64,000 bases of DNA from Acanthacorydalis orientalis (GCA_034766995.1 CM068323.1:17713016-17777015), one strand, 5' to 3'; numbered from the stretch's first letter, positions 12,352 through 26,313 are shown. The notes: generated from the sequence alone by a model not told the origin. Numbers and translations: made by a program.

Positions 12352-12388
12352 AAGAGAGAGAGAGAGAGTATGTGTATGTATGTATATA
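12303..12388. repeat. Compound (TA)n-(GA)n-(TGTA)n
   Basis: TA run with one TG interruption, then about nine GA units, then tgtgtatgtatg. It is the reverse-strand equivalent of the (CT)n-(AT)n compounds at 27.06 and 46.85 kb. Confidence 0.96.
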
Positions 12389-12659
12389 AATCATCGAAGG
12401 AAAATAAAATCGGATATAATGTTAAAAAATATTAAGTTGCAATAAATTCCTGTTGGAGCTATAGATGGATTAATATCACAGCCGGTCATTCTTTCGTTCT
12501 ACTGCGTAGTCTCAATTCCTTTAATGTCAAAATTATATGTTTCTGTTTTAGAGCCAAGTTTGAACAAATGACCATTTCAGTGTATGGTTTATTAGCTGTG
12601 TGCACCTCTTTTCATAGATGAAATAATGTACAGCAATAAAGTCCTGGCGTGATTTATAA

Positions 12660-12790
12660 TAGAGACCTTTTATGACATGTCCGAGACACGCTCGTTTAAC
12701 GGCCATCGAATCTCGGCATAGCGGAGCTGCACGTGACTTGCAGCCGTATCGACTGCAGCACTCAAGAAAAATGATCTCGGACGACATTAC
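12660..12790. other. Small GC-balanced islet with an E-box
   Basis: Mixed-composition sequence with several CpGs and a CACGTG palindrome near 12731. A 79-codon minus-strand frame (12548-12787) crosses it but resembles nothing known. It could be a regulatory element. Confidence 0.3.
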
Positions 12791-13950
12791 ATTTCAAAAT
12801 ACGAAATTGTTCTTACGATGCTAAACTACTAACCCTTGTATAGTGTTTCGTATATATTCAAAACGGGAAGACAGTTTTATCACTTTCGAAGTGTCGTATA
12901 ATTCTTGAAATACATTTTTTCTTCGTAGCACGCACGTGTCGACGAATGACATTTTATAATACTTTAAGATGTACTTATATGTTTATTGAAGGTTTTATTT
13001 GAGGACTGTGGCACAATCTAAATAAATATTAAAATTTAGATTAAATTTAGATAATCGTTACTTTTTTTATTGAAAAAGTAATAGAACTTGTGTAGAGAAT
13101 ATAATCAATTTCTCCTCTGCAATAAAAATAACAGCTTCTTATTTTTTTTTATATGTAAACATGGGTGTGAATGTAGTAACGTAAAACTTATTTTTAGTCC
13201 AAAGAAATAAATAATATTGATACTTGATAGAAATAAAGCTATAAATGTCAATTTTTATTTATGTAAAGAAAGTAATTGTTATTATTCCGAAAAAAAATAA
13301 TTAATTTTTCTGTCAAAATTTATATACACAGTTCCTGGACAAATCTTTTAGCTAAATTCTAAAAAAATTGGTCAAATTTTACTCTTTCTTTAGAATTAAT
13401 CTTTCTGTCATTTTCCTTCCTTTCCCTTAAATTATATCTATTTTTTGTCCTTGTGATTTCTGTTGTAGTATAAACGTCTGCATCATTTTATTCAGTTTTA
13501 TATAAATGAAAATATCAGTCATTTTCTAATTTTATTCTAGAAATGTTCTTATAATAATTTCATATTCATTTCAAAACACACAGTTCTTTAAGCCCTTCTG
13601 TTGAAATATATCATAAATAATATCGTTTTTTATTATAATAATTCATAATTAATTTTAATGAATTCATTTTGATTTCTTGATTACTTAAAAAGCAGTCCTT
13701 TGGAGTGAACAAGCATGCTCGCTGTGATTACAATCATTTTATTTTTACTAAGGCATTCATACATTTATACACGTTATAAATTCAATATATTTACAAAAGT
13801 ATCTTCATGGTAATATTGATAATACTGCATTGTCAGCATTCAGTTCACTATGTCAAATATTTGATTAGCTGTGAAAAGATTGAGAAACGACTACGAGGAC
13901 ATTTTGATTTGAAACATGAATAATGTATTATTTTCTCAGCTGGAATACAT
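12791..13950. other. AT-rich non-coding stretch
   Basis: No ORF, microsatellite or mobile element seen. T-rich runs dominate 13360-13460. Confidence 0.6.
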
Positions 13951-14420
13951 TACTTCCATACTCTGGCTAGAGATATGCTATGTATGAATGTATCTTGAGC
14001 ATTCGGTGAGACACAGATCAAACGGTACGAAGGCGAGTGGGTGTGAGTGTGTGTATGTGTGTGAGTGCGCTCGGCGTGACCGCGGCTTAGGAACGCCATC
14101 GCGGCTTATCGGCCGCAGGGCTGGCTGGCTGTGTTGCCTCTGGAGCAGCTGCGATTTCGCTATCTGACGTACAGAAGTGTGCGCGCCGCTTCACCATCTT
14201 CTTCTTCTTTGTCTACGAACCGACGCGTGTAACGTCGCGGTGTGGTGTCGGTTCACCCGAAAGCCCGCCGGCGTGTCATACGCCGAACACGAAAACTTGT
14301 GCGGGTCAGGGAGTGAATTCCGCCGCTACACTGTTATTGCCGTTACCGTCGCAGCAGCTATTAGACAGACTGCATTAAAACTTGAAAACTCCTTCGGGGT
14401 AGCATAACCACAAAATATGT
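13951..14420. promoter_or_regulatory. CpG-rich islet next to a (GT)n patch, candidate promoter/enhancer
   Basis: One of the most GC-rich stretches in the window. 14034-14069 is imperfect (GT)n. It is followed by CpG-dense sequence with cgcggctta twice (near 14081 and 14100), ggccgc, and further CpG clusters to about 14340. A 76-codon frame at 14177-14407 (start MCAPLHHLLLL) crosses it. It is expected from the low stop density and shows no family signature. There is no TATA box I trust. A promoter, a 5'-UTR exon or an enhancer are all possible. Confidence 0.35.
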
Positions 14421-14995
14421 TTGTATTCGCCGGCCTCACTATGCGTCCGGAGTGTATTTATGTTAATGTTAACACTGGAGTCTGGGTTTTAATTTGTTTC
14501 TAAGTGGTAATGGTTATATGATAGGCCTGGGTTTGTTACTGATCAACGCAGAAAGGATTTAATTTAAAGTTTTGATGTTCATTCGTAACACAATGGATTC
14601 CAAATTAAAAATAACCATTGATATACAGTCAGTTATTTTTTACTTTTTATTAATGAATATTAACCGAAGATAATACAGCAATCATTAAAATATAACGATT
14701 GAAATATAATAACAGTACGCCAGGCTTGGGATAAATCAATCCAATAGCCTATTCTCCATTTAGAAATAAAATATTAATCCATATTTTCTTAATAGTATAC
14801 TTCTTTAAAGGATTGTTTTCCTATTTTAATAATCTTATAGCAAACATTTCTTCTTTTACCTTTAATATAAATTTGTTATGCCTTATATCACTTAAATTTT
14901 ATAAATTTGTGATTAAATGATAGAAATAAATACAAAATTACACTCAAATTATGCTAAAATAGTAGTTTTTAAAACGTTTCAAGCATAAATATAAA

Positions 14996-15054
<59 letters not shown>

Positions 15055-15450
15055 CTATTATAAATACTACAATAAATGTTGAACATTAGAAAAATGTTCA
15101 AAAATACGACATTGGTTTAGAAAGATATACATAGATGAATATATCAGAAGAAAATATTCTGCTAATACATATTATAAATATAAACTGATTATAATAGTGC
15201 GTTGACTTTAAAAAAGCTAATTTTGAACGATGAACTTTAAACATGTCTTCATACAAAAACATATTCATTTTAATATTGAAAATAGGTAAAAGTGAAACGA
15301 TCTTATAGTATTTAGTTTTTGGTATTTTTTTATGGTTATTCTGATATATATTTTCATGATTTATAATTAATTTAATTAATGTCTATAACCAGTATATCTA
15401 TGAATCAAATATCCGAAGAGTCAATCATCAAAGTTTCAATCGAACGAAAA
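14421..15450. other. AT-rich non-coding stretch
   Basis: Contains one TA microsatellite. Nothing else I can support. Confidence 0.6.
15000..15052. repeat. (TA)n
   Basis: A pure TA run of about 26 units. Confidence 0.97.
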
Positions 15451-15920
15451 TATATTGCAGAATCGTTCAAGCTGCTCTTCAGCATTTCATATTACCGTTA
15501 AGTTCAATGCTAGCGTGCAGTTATGAGCTTGTAATAACTTTTCGAGCGCAACTTTAAAAATTCACTTTTTGACCTGTGGCAGCGGAAGGGCGGATATGAG
15601 GCTTCCGTGCATGACCAGCGAAATCAATTTCCTAATTACAGTCGACCGCCTCGTCTGATTAAGTTTCTTGATGCCTGTTTTCGTTTACGTATATCTATCT
15701 TATGTTCAATGAGTGTGGAAGAGAGATACAATACCGCATGTTTCAGTTCCCATTTCGTGCGATGGAAACACCGTGATTCACTACACCTCGTTTCGCAAGT
15801 AATCTTCTTATTTAATCTTTGAAACAAAGTAGGTACAAGGCGTCACTGCAAAGATGGTTGTCAGTCGTGCGGTACAAATACGTTAACGTCAACCATTCTG
15901 ACTTGGCGCCAAAGTAGATG
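15451..15920. other. Mixed-composition islet without recognisable gene
   Basis: Higher GC and complexity than the flanks. Overlapping frames of 71 codons (+) and 63 codons (-) at 15607-15827 oppose each other, a sign of chance. The non-repetitive texture suggests a regulatory element or non-coding exon. Confidence 0.3.
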
Positions 15921-16810
15921 GAACATTCATTAACTTTAAACGGATTATATTCAATTACATATTTTATGTTTTCAGTCGTCGATATTCGCTCAAGAATGTT
16001 TTGATCGGTGAATAAGTATTAATTGAAAATAAATATTATTTTATATTTAGATTGAGTATATATTTTAATTGGTTTAAGACAATGAAAAAGGGGTGTTTTA
16101 ATATCTAAACCTTCATACAGAATGATAACTACTTAAGGTTTAATTTAGAAAATAATCAAAATAGAATTATGTATATCTGTCTCACTGGAAATACGAACAA
16201 TCCTTTACATGTAATTAACCTTGCAATGTTTTAAAACTAATCACTTATTAGTACATTTTATTCACCGTACGTATTTTTTGAATAAATTTATAGAACGCTC
16301 TAATAAAAAAGATTACAAACATATGTGAATATACGTGGTTATAAAATTAAAATACACGTTATAAATAATTCATAACGTAACCGTCTAGCATGATAATTAA
16401 CTAAAGTGTCAACTTACTTAGAGTTTTATATTATTTAAAAGTCTTAAAGTAAATGGATTGAATAATGTTAAGTAATTATTTATATTTAATTATTAGGAAA
16501 CCTTTTTAACGTATACGAATAAATTATAAACTTATTATTCATAAACAATATTTCATTCTTTAAAAATAACTTCAAGAAAATACATCATAATCATTGCCAC
16601 GGTGTATTTTTAATGAATATAACTTAAATTATATAAAATTTTGATATTAAAATATAAGAAAAAATGTATTCACATAAAAAATAATATTCAATTCATTATT
16701 TAAATAAGAGAATCATGATTAAAAAATCTTTCAAGATTTGAAATGAATAAATTTTATATTTAATAATTGAATCAATCGGATAAATCACTCATCTCAAAGA
16801 TAACACCGAG

Positions 16811-16850
16811 TAATGCAAACTTGCTCTTTTTCTGGCGAGATTTGCATCAC
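16811..16850. promoter_or_regulatory. Inverted pair of POU octamer-like sites
   Basis: ATGCAAAC at 16813-16820 and ATTTGCAT at 16840-16847, opposite orientation, 19 bp apart. Both match the ATGCAAAT octamer bound by POU-homeodomain factors, the first with the last base changed. They lie in a locally complex patch rather than in a microsatellite. Confidence 0.3.
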
Positions 16851-17886
16851 AAGTAGAATGAAATGCATTCGTACCAAAACGAATTACACAGATAGGTACA
16901 AGATATGTCAGTCTGCGTTTTCGTTGTACACAAATGTAAAAATTTCACAATTTAAATAGTTGTTCACTAGATATTTTAGTTCATAAATCTAAAGTGTATT
17001 TTAAATTAAAATAAATGTTTCTTGTAAATGAATAAAAGTGTTCAGTGTTGATATTTGTTACTTCATTATTTATGTAGTGATTAATTTATTATTTTTCAAA
17101 GAAATAATACTTAAAGATTTTAATAAATGTTCGATAAATGTAATACAATAATTTGTAAAATAAGAAGTTTTCCTGTCTATGATTTCTTTGAATGAGAAAT
17201 GAGCAAAAAAATACGTGTTTTTATTCAAACTTTGATAAAATCCACAATGTTTATATATAATAATTCCGGTGTTCGTACGAGAACGTCATTAAAATAAACG
17301 ACTTAAACTATACCACCCTTATTCTCTTTTTCGACACTCGATTACGTGAACGTGATGTGTTTAAAGTGAACTCGTACCTGCTCGTCAAACACCCTGAAGT
17401 ATAAACGCTCTAATCACTATTTAGGAAATGAGTCTTAAGCCTGCTTCCGTGCTGCATGCCATTCCATATCGACGTAAACAAGTCAGAAAATACATAACTC
17501 GCTGTCGCAGATTTCATGTTCTACATGAATATGACATGGGTATTAATGTAATTGAATGGTATTCATATAAATACTAATTAATTTTAATGCAGGACATGTT
17601 GAAACTGATATTATTGCTTAACAGTGCTTCAATGTCAAACGTACATATTTACACGAACGCATTTCTGCGCTATTAAAGGCATATTAACTTGAATTTGATT
17701 GATGAATCAATTGGAATTTCTTGATATAGTATTTCGTAGTGAAACAATTTCGTTCCGAATGATATATTATGAGCGTGTATTAAATGATTATATCGTCGAT
17801 GAGGATGCTGCATCAAACATCGAAAATGATTATGAATAAATGTTTGGGTAAAAGGACTTGTCTAAATTCCATTTATGTATACAAAC

Positions 17887-17889
17887 ATA

Positions 17890-17958
<69 letters not shown>
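17887..17958. repeat. (TA)n
   Basis: About 35 units with one TG near the left end. It explains the Tyr-Ile half of the frame at 17784-17978. Confidence 0.97.
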
Positions 17959-17961
<3 letters not shown>

Positions 17962-18770
17962 ACTACTACTATCAATAAATTAAATAAAAATCATTTCATC
18001 TGTCAAGTGAGATAATTAAATTTTTTACAAATTTGAAACAAATTTGAAATTGATAATCTTAAATAAAATTAACTGACTTAAACTTGTAAGTCTTGATGAT
18101 AGTTATATCAATAAAAGTTAATTTAATAAAAAAATAAATACATCTTGTAAATAAACTGTTTTCTTAATTACAGCTTTGTTACCGGTATTAAATTAATTTT
18201 ATAATCTGACCATTCCTCACACATCCTTAAAATATTTCTTATTAAAATATTTCACATTTAGTTTATTTCTATGATGATATCTATAGGTTTTCACAGAGTA
18301 AAGGAATTGACAATTATGACATTAAGCTACAGAAAGAAATAGTATTCTGTCTTTTTTTTTTTGTAAATATTATTTTAATATGTTTAATAATGTTATATTG
18401 CTAAAAAAATAATGTTCAGTTGCTTTGAATTGAAACGTTAATTGTTTATTGTCTTTGGAATTGAATTAAATTTCTTTATAAAAATTAATAAATATTATTC
18501 GTGTTTTTTTATAAAAGTATCAACACATTTTTAATACGATAGTACAGTGCTTTAAGATGTTTTAAAAAAGTATACTTTTATATAAAAATACAATGTTTTA
18601 TATGTTACTTTTTCTATAAATAGTGAGTCAATTCAATCAATTGAAATTCTTACTAATTTTAAAATATGATAATAATATTACAATATTTCTTTGTACTATA
18701 ACCAAGATTTTCTTCTGGGAAACTTTTAGAATTGTCAGTTTATTTCAATATATTTTTTAATATTACTGAT

Positions 18771-18778
18771 ATGTATAC

Positions 18779-18828
<50 letters not shown>

Positions 18829-18842
18829 GTGTATATATATAT
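18771..18842. repeat. (TA)n with CATA and TGTA edges
   Basis: Left edge is tatacatatacat; right edge is tatgtatatgtgtata. The edges are complementary, so the tract is largely self-pairing. Confidence 0.96.
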
Positions 18843-20558
18843 CTTGTATTTATATTTATTTTAGAAGCAACCTTTTGAAAATAAAATGATTCGTTAACAT
18901 GTAAAATCTATATATGTGAAAATGGTTAATTAATGTGTAAAGTTGTTCAAACTAAAACTACATTTGTAAACTGCAACTCAGTTTGTAAAATTATCAAGTA
19001 GTAAACTTTATTAAGTAAATAAATAATATTTAACAACAACCTAAATGTAGATTCAAAAGAAACATAAAACAGAAAACTAAGAACTTCTATCTGAAATATT
19101 AAATAAAAAGTCTATATAATTTTAATATAACAAAAAATGTATAACTGTACTATTAGTATATATTTTTACTGCACAGGTTTAAAAAGTATTCACAGGAACG
19201 GCCACGATATTTTCGTACGTAATGTAAATTAAAATATTTGATATAATGGACGGTTCGCTTTGAGTATTGAATTTTTTCGAATATTATATTATAAAAATAA
19301 AATTATGTATGTAAATCAATTTAAATTAATTATACTCTGTTTACAGAAATTGTTATGCAGAAATTGGTACTTTGTGTAGTCTTCAGGGAATTTTATTTAC
19401 TTTCTCTCACAATTTAAAATAACTTTATATGTATTTTTTATTATAAAAAATGGAAAATGTCAATCAGTCTTGTAGATTATTAGAGTAGTTTTGAAGTATT
19501 GAAATGTATTCTATATTTGAATACATATTTTAGATTGTGTATTAAAATAGCTATTAAAACTGTACTAGGTAAAAGAGGTAAAAATAAATCCAATTAGTAA
19601 TTGTTTTTAAAAAGATCCAAGACTTGAATATGAGATTACCTTATTAAAATTTTAATAGAAATTCAAAACTTGTATGCAAAGTTAGATAATTACATACTAA
19701 TACAATTAACACGTTTCAGACAGACTTTTTTTTGAAATAGCAATTTTTATTTTAATTAGTGATGAAAATGTTATTTGTTACTTTATTTCTAATAAAAACA
19801 TGTTGAAACTATTTATAAAGATTTAGTATTATAGAAATCGTATATGCTTGTCTAAATGATTGTTTTTTTAAAAAGAACTCATTACTAAATTATTTTTAAT
19901 TATGTGATACATTAAATAGTTTTCAAAGTTAACACATGTTTCATGTGTTTTCGTTTCGTTTCTAAAACCGAACCAATCTCTACATTTGAATAAAACAGTA
20001 CTTATTTAGACACAATGTAGTAAAGAAACGTATAAAATTTTATATCCTACATATATCCAATTATAAAGAACTATTAAATAACCGTTTAATATTCATGCGT
20101 ATTCATTTCGAACCTTTTACATTATTTTATGTAACACCATTACTGGAAAAATAATAATAACAATAACAATCAGCATCGATATAAAATATTCATTTACATA
20201 AATTCATAATAAAATACACCTATTTCTAAACGTCCGTGTACACGTAATATATTATCATCATTTATGGAAAGTTCAATAAACTATGATATCTAGTTAAATA
20301 CATTTAACCACACATTTAAATAACGGGTAATGTTTATCTATTGTATACAAAAATATTTTATCTCATTGTCGATCGCAATATGTCAAGAGTAAATGTCAAA
20401 AATATCAACTACGTGACATCTGATAAACAGACAGGAATATCTAAGAGTTCGTTTTTTAAATAAGGAAATATATTTCAGAAGTGTATCGTTGCTGTATCTT
20501 GATCATCATTTTATGAGAAAGATCTGCGATAAAACAAACGTAATATTTATTAATTCTA

Positions 20559-20574
20559 ACACACAAACACACAC

Positions 20575-20634
<60 letters not shown>

Positions 20635-20650
20635 TTGTGTGTGTGTGTGA
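20559..20650. repeat. (AC)n-(TA)n-(GT)n self-complementary tract
   Basis: acacacaaacacacac at 20559-20574, then a TA run to about 20628, then tatgtttgtgtgtgtgtgtg. The AC arm can pair with the GT arm, making one long imperfect hairpin. Confidence 0.93.
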
Positions 20651-21139
20651 TATAAGCCAGTTTCTTCTATTTTTCTTTAATCTAACATGCACAGTACCTT
20701 TTCTTCTATTTATTTATTTTTATCATAGACTAATTTGTTTTGTTAAAACATAAAAATAGAAACCAAAAACTGTACTCTACAATGTAACATTAAATTTATT
20801 ATCAATATTATCAAGGTTTTCGATTCATTATTGAACAATACTCCATATAATTCTCTTAATAATTCATTGATTCAGTAGTTGAACTTGAGATATATTTATG
20901 AGAATGATAGTTATGTATTTTATTTCAGAAAAATTCACCACTGAGAAAAGATTATAAATTATTTTTTTTTATTCATGATGATTGCATTATATTCAAGAAA
21001 TAATTTATAATAAAATATTAAATATTTTCTTGTTTTTGCTTTCGAATCACAAGATTTTATTTTCTATCATGGGTTTCGAATACTGTCATCTTTTGACTGA
21101 TGTTTTGAATTCCAGCAGAATTGAGACAGCTTCAAAGCT

Positions 21140-21141
<2 letters not shown>

Positions 21142-21185
<44 letters not shown>
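21142..21185. repeat. (TA)n
   Basis: A pure TA run inside a 103-codon chance frame. Confidence 0.97.
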
Positions 21186-21187
<2 letters not shown>

Positions 21188-21849
21188 AAACAAGAGTGGA
21201 AATGATAAAGAAATAATTAATATTAAAATCATTATATTATCATATATTAAAATCAAGATAAAGCCCTTGAAATCATTGAATAATTTACTTTAAAGAACAA
21301 CTAAAAGCTGAAAATGTAAACTTTTTTTATACATTTAACAAAAAATTTTTAAAATTGTATAAATATGAGTCAAAACATATATATTAATGATTTCTAAAAG
21401 TACGATATACCTTCAGAGAAATATATTTTTATATTTAAAAAAATGAACACGTGCTTAAAAAATTATCTGAATTGATACATTATCCCTTCCCTGAAGCGAG
21501 AAAAAGTTACCTTGCAGGTAAATTGATGCGTCATAACAAAATCCCTAAAAAAATATTGAAAAATGATTTTTTAAACGTTATTTTATAAAAATATTTTTTT
21601 TATCGGAATAAAGGTCCCGTTTGAAAAATCAATGATTGAATAATATCTAATATGTGTACACAAATATATTTGTTTATTTATTTATTCGAATATTTGTTTA
21701 TGCCGTCATATAATTGAAAACAAATATTTTGACGATACGAAACCGATATTGGGAATCTTCAAGTAGAGGTTCTTTATTAGAAAGTAACATGAATTATTTT
21801 TATTCAATCAGTTTTTGGAATTGTATTGATATTTTGTAATGTTTTTATT

Positions 21850-21850
<1 letters not shown>

Positions 21851-21892
<42 letters not shown>
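21851..21892. repeat. (TA)n
   Basis: A pure TA run of about 20 units. Confidence 0.97.
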
Positions 21893-21896
<4 letters not shown>

Positions 21897-22159
21897 GAAT
21901 ATATTTGATAAAGATATTTGAAAATGCAATAAATATACACACATGTATGTGCATACTCGTACAGCTCTGTATGTTTGAGTATTTGTTGGAAAATATACAA
22001 ACTCTGTCCGTGAAAGGAAAAATATAAAGGAGTACATATTTAAGTAAGGCATCGTTTATGTTTTTCTTCACATTGTTATGAATTTTGTAAAGGTATTATT
22101 AGGCAAGTGTAAACAATTGTACGGAGTGTTTGTAAAAAATCCTGTTAATTAATTTACCG

Positions 22160-22760
22160 TCCACATTTCTCTTTTGTGTCGTATGACAACGCTACAAATA
22201 ATACATTTTCCTGCAAAGAAAACACGCACACTGCGGCCATAGTTACATTAGCATTTGCAAATTGTTACGCAAAAAGTGTGCGACAAAAGAAAAAAAAAGT
22301 GCAAAGAGAACACAAACTTTTTTACATTCATGTCCACAATTTGTTCGCATCAGCTAAATTTAGTGGCGTATTGTGCGAAAAAAAATGTTGGATGGTGGAT
22401 AACTATGTGTGTGCGTGTCTATCTCTTTGTGTATGTGTGTGTGTGAGGAGTAATGGAATGAGTAGCGACGCTCATTTGTCCCTAGCACTACGACGATTGT
22501 TGGAGTAAGGCCATCAGTGCCGTTGTCGACTTATCGGCATAGCACCGCTTCAGATCTCTCTACGCCGACGAAATGGATTCAAACGTTAAGCCACATACAA
22601 TTGCGTGATAGTTACAGCTCGCACTTGTCTCAGATCCGACGCTAAGCCGGCTTGGTTGTTCACCTCTGTCTGATAAAGGACATTGAAACCGGTTCAAATG
22701 GAACACGCGACAACCAATTATCTGGCAGGAGGTTTGCGGAGTTAACGTCATTGTCTGCCT
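22160..22760. promoter_or_regulatory. GC-balanced islet with (GT)n core, candidate regulatory block
   Basis: Mixed composition starts near 22160. An imperfect (GT)n lies at 22404-22446. From 22500 to 22750 the sequence is CpG-containing and complex (gccgttgtcgac, ccgacgctaagccgg, aaaccggttcaaatgg). Frames on both strands (110 codons + at 22176; 63 codons - at 22560) show no family features, and the plus-strand one runs through the GT repeat as Cys-Val repeats. It may be an enhancer or an untranslated exon. Confidence 0.3.
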
Positions 22761-23818
22761 ACATATCCCATACGCAATATACTACAGATATTTTCATATA
22801 ATTTAGCTATCACGTCACTAATACGAAATAAATTTCAAATCATTTGCATACAAAATACGAACAGAGATGCCTTATATTAAATTCGGTACTGTTTGTAAAA
22901 ATTACTACTTCGTATGTTATATTTTTATGGCAAATTCATTTCATATTAAATCATTTTCAAATCAAACGTGTTAAATTTAAGCTATTTTTAAAATTATAGA
23001 ACGTCCAATATTGGACTTATTTTTCTATTTCTACAAAAAAATCCAATATACTTAAAAATGTTTATTACTAAATCTCTATACATAAATAAAACCCTTTAAT
23101 GTATTTCACACTATATAGGAAATTTAAATATAGCTTTATTAAACCAATAATTAATTATCAATTAAAATATATCCAATTGTAATTATTTACACACACAAGT
23201 GTTTAAATATGTATTTATATTTTTTTCAATATTCATTAAGAAAAATGAATTAGAATTGGGTACTTTATCTTGTTTTAAAAATAACTCTCTCCATGTAATT
23301 ATCTAATAATTTAATTGATTTAAAACCGAACGTATATTTCTTTGAATTTTGTTTTCAGATACAAAAAAAAACATTTTTTTTTGGAAAAAAATATATTTAT
23401 CAATATTGAAAAAGCAATAACAAAGTATGTTCATTTGAAAAAAAATAATGATGTGAATTGAAACATCTTTGAACATATCAATATGAATATACGAGTATTT
23501 CTAAATGTCTTTGAAATCAGAAAGCAGTTATGTTCTACGTTACACAGTAAACGTGATTGTATTCAAATGGAATTTATATATACATTTAAAATACATTAAC
23601 TTTTCAATATATTCATATCGATCGATACATTATATTTAAAAAGTCGATAATCCGTGATGAAACAGATTCATAAACGCATACTAAATTTTCTAATCTCTAT
23701 ATTTAAAAATAAATATGTGTAAGCAACGTCCATTAATAACAGTAAACCACACTTTAAAATATTCTCATTTTTTGTTCGACGTATTATCTTCCATCCGGAA
23801 AAGAACGTGATTCAAATA

Positions 23819-23821
23819 CAT

Positions 23822-23863
<42 letters not shown>

Positions 23864-23870
23864 TTATATG
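23819..23870. repeat. (TA)n with CATACA start and TGTG end
   Basis: CA-type units precede and a TG unit follows a pure TA run. Confidence 0.95.
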
Positions 23871-25156
23871 AATTTATATTTATTGTTCCTTTTTAGCACT
23901 CATACAATGTTGAGTACCATCTCACCTTTACAATCAGCGTATAGAGAATTCTTAATGGCCTTTAATAGCTTCTGATACTAAAACGTCAAAATATAAAACG
24001 AAGGTTTTTTTAAAATGAAATAAACTTTTTCTAAACGCTTTTTAAAATTTTTATAACGTTACATGAACCTGAGTGATTTTTGTTTCATAATACAGTTTGT
24101 AGAATCGAATTTGTTTAAAAGCACATACATGTGAGATCTAATCATAGATTTAATTTAAAAAAATAATCTGCATATATATTTGTCATATCCTTTTGTATTC
24201 TAAATAATTAGCCTAAATCATGTGTATTTTACTCATTTTTTCTATTACTTTCGTAAGAAATAATAGATGTATTCAACTGTTATTTGATTAAAATTTGTTT
24301 TTATATTATTTCAATTGATTAGATTTTAATTAAATGTATTTCCCTTATTTTAATTTTTATTTGAAGAGAAATCAAATGAAAGATGCCATGTGACAATAAT
24401 CTTTTTCTTTAATAAAATCAGCAGTATTTTTTTGAATAGAATCAGCAGTATGTGAAAGTGTGCTATTATGGTATAAAAAACTTAAAAATTGTTCTTAAGT
24501 CTTTTATTTCATTTTATCTAGCTTAATTTTAAGTCAAATTAAACATTTTCAAAAAATCCTGATTAACTGATTAATCATTAGATATAAATTATCGATAAAG
24601 ATTTATTTAATTAAAAACAAAATATACATTATTTACTATTTTAAAATAAAAATAAATTTTTAAAAGCATACAAAATAAATAATAAAATATATAGTTTTGG
24701 TACATACAAAAGTATTTAAATTTAATGTTTATAGCTGTATAAATATTTTCAATTCACTTGAAACATATTTACGAAAATGTTTTTATCGACATTATTAAAT
24801 ATATAAAAAATTACATTGTAATATAAATGTGCTTTTAAGTGAGTCAAATATGTTCACTTTGTAATAAGATTTTTAAAACTGGTTTCGAGAAGTGACTACT
24901 TTTCATTTTTATTTTTTTTATTAAGACAAGTCTTCGTAGTAGACTTTTATTCTCTTTTGTGCTTCTATCATGGTTTAAATATTCTTTAAGATTTTTTTAC
25001 TTTATTTACTTAAAAATATCATATTTTAAAAATAAAAAGATTCGAAATATATTTTTCGTAAACAGTTCGAACTGTGTAAAATTTTTAAGAACAAGTTTTA
25101 AGTTATATTTTATATTTTTTAATAATATACATTATTTTTTTATAAATTTAAATCGT

Positions 25157-25157
25157 G

Positions 25158-25185
<28 letters not shown>
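25157..25185. repeat. (TA)n
   Basis: About 14 units. Confidence 0.95.
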
Positions 25186-25188
<3 letters not shown>

Positions 25189-26313
25189 CAAAAACCGTTA
25201 GAATTATACTGACAACAAGCTGGAAATAATAGGAATCAATTTTTATTTTCACATCAGTTATAAATTACATTACTAATATAACATCTAAATAATGTTGTGG
25301 TAAAATATATATTACAGAAGATTGTATAGTCTGTTAATAATGTCAGAATCAACCACGCCTCTTTGCTACTGCCATCCATTACATACACAGTATTATAGAA
25401 CGAATTTGTTATATTTTGTACTGTATTAAAGACGTAGGTTGTCGAATTCATTAAAATAAGATCAATAAAAACTATAGCTTCGTGAAACGCGTCGGAATAG
25501 TTTACAGAAACAATTATGTTTTGATTACAATTGTCTCGATGTCTCAAAATGTTTAAATAAACACACACCTACGTACATTCAACACGCATGTATAAATATT
25601 TAATTGTAAATAGAAATTGTAAATGGCTTCAAAATTTTATATACTGAATTTTTTTTAAACCCTGTCGTATTTAGTGTAGGCGTCCTATTAGTTTTCGTTA
25701 GAAAACAATTTAAGGAAAAAAAATTTCCTAACAAAACAATGTTTTTCATTTTGAAATGTCACAGCCTAGGCTTTGATGTAGATACAACGAAAAGTTAAAC
25801 CAATATATTCTTCTTTATTCACCATTTTGTGTAGATATATTCATATCAGAATATTATCAATTCCGATTATTAAAAGACAGTCTCTACAAAAAAAATAAGA
25901 AATTCTAAAGTTTAAAAATCATATATTTTGTATAAAGGATGTATGTATTCTACATCAATAAATCTGTCAGACATAAAAACGCTACTAGAACTTTGAAGGA
26001 AGTTAAAAAATTAATTAATTCACAACCCAAACTGTTTTATTTACAAATCAATTAGTAATTATTATAAATAAAAACTAGATAAGACATTTTCAATCATCTA
26101 TGTAATACTTTTTAATAAATTCTGATAAATAAATAAATTTGTTTACAGTATTCATTACGCGCAACAAATTCCAATTCATTTACAATTATTCATTAGTGTA
26201 TTTATTGATCAGAACTGTTGAACACACACAGTCAGTCTCTATATAATTAGAGATGAAATTCTGAAATTATCTATGTGATAAAATATTAATTTTAGTTCAT
26301 TTAATGAGAAAAT

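Larger units (their letters stand above)
6811..12659. other. AT-rich non-coding stretch
   Basis: No coding region supported. Contains ten TA microsatellites and one perfect palindrome, each listed separately. A modestly mixed patch at 7740-7900 and another at 9780-10100 show no ORF or element. Confidence 0.6.
15921..22150. other. AT-rich non-coding stretch
   Basis: No gene seen. It contains five TA microsatellites and two mixed patches: 16800-16920 with paired octamer-like sites, and 17270-17520, which is CpG-containing but has no ORF. Confidence 0.55.

Noticed and set aside
22176..22508. 110-codon frame
   Set aside because: It crosses a (GT)n tract read as Cys-Val, and a second phase is open over the same bases.
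25254..25568. 104-codon minus-strand frame with mixed residues
   Set aside because: It is repeat-free and less obviously random than most, but has no recognised domain, signal peptide or splice context, and such lengths occur by chance.
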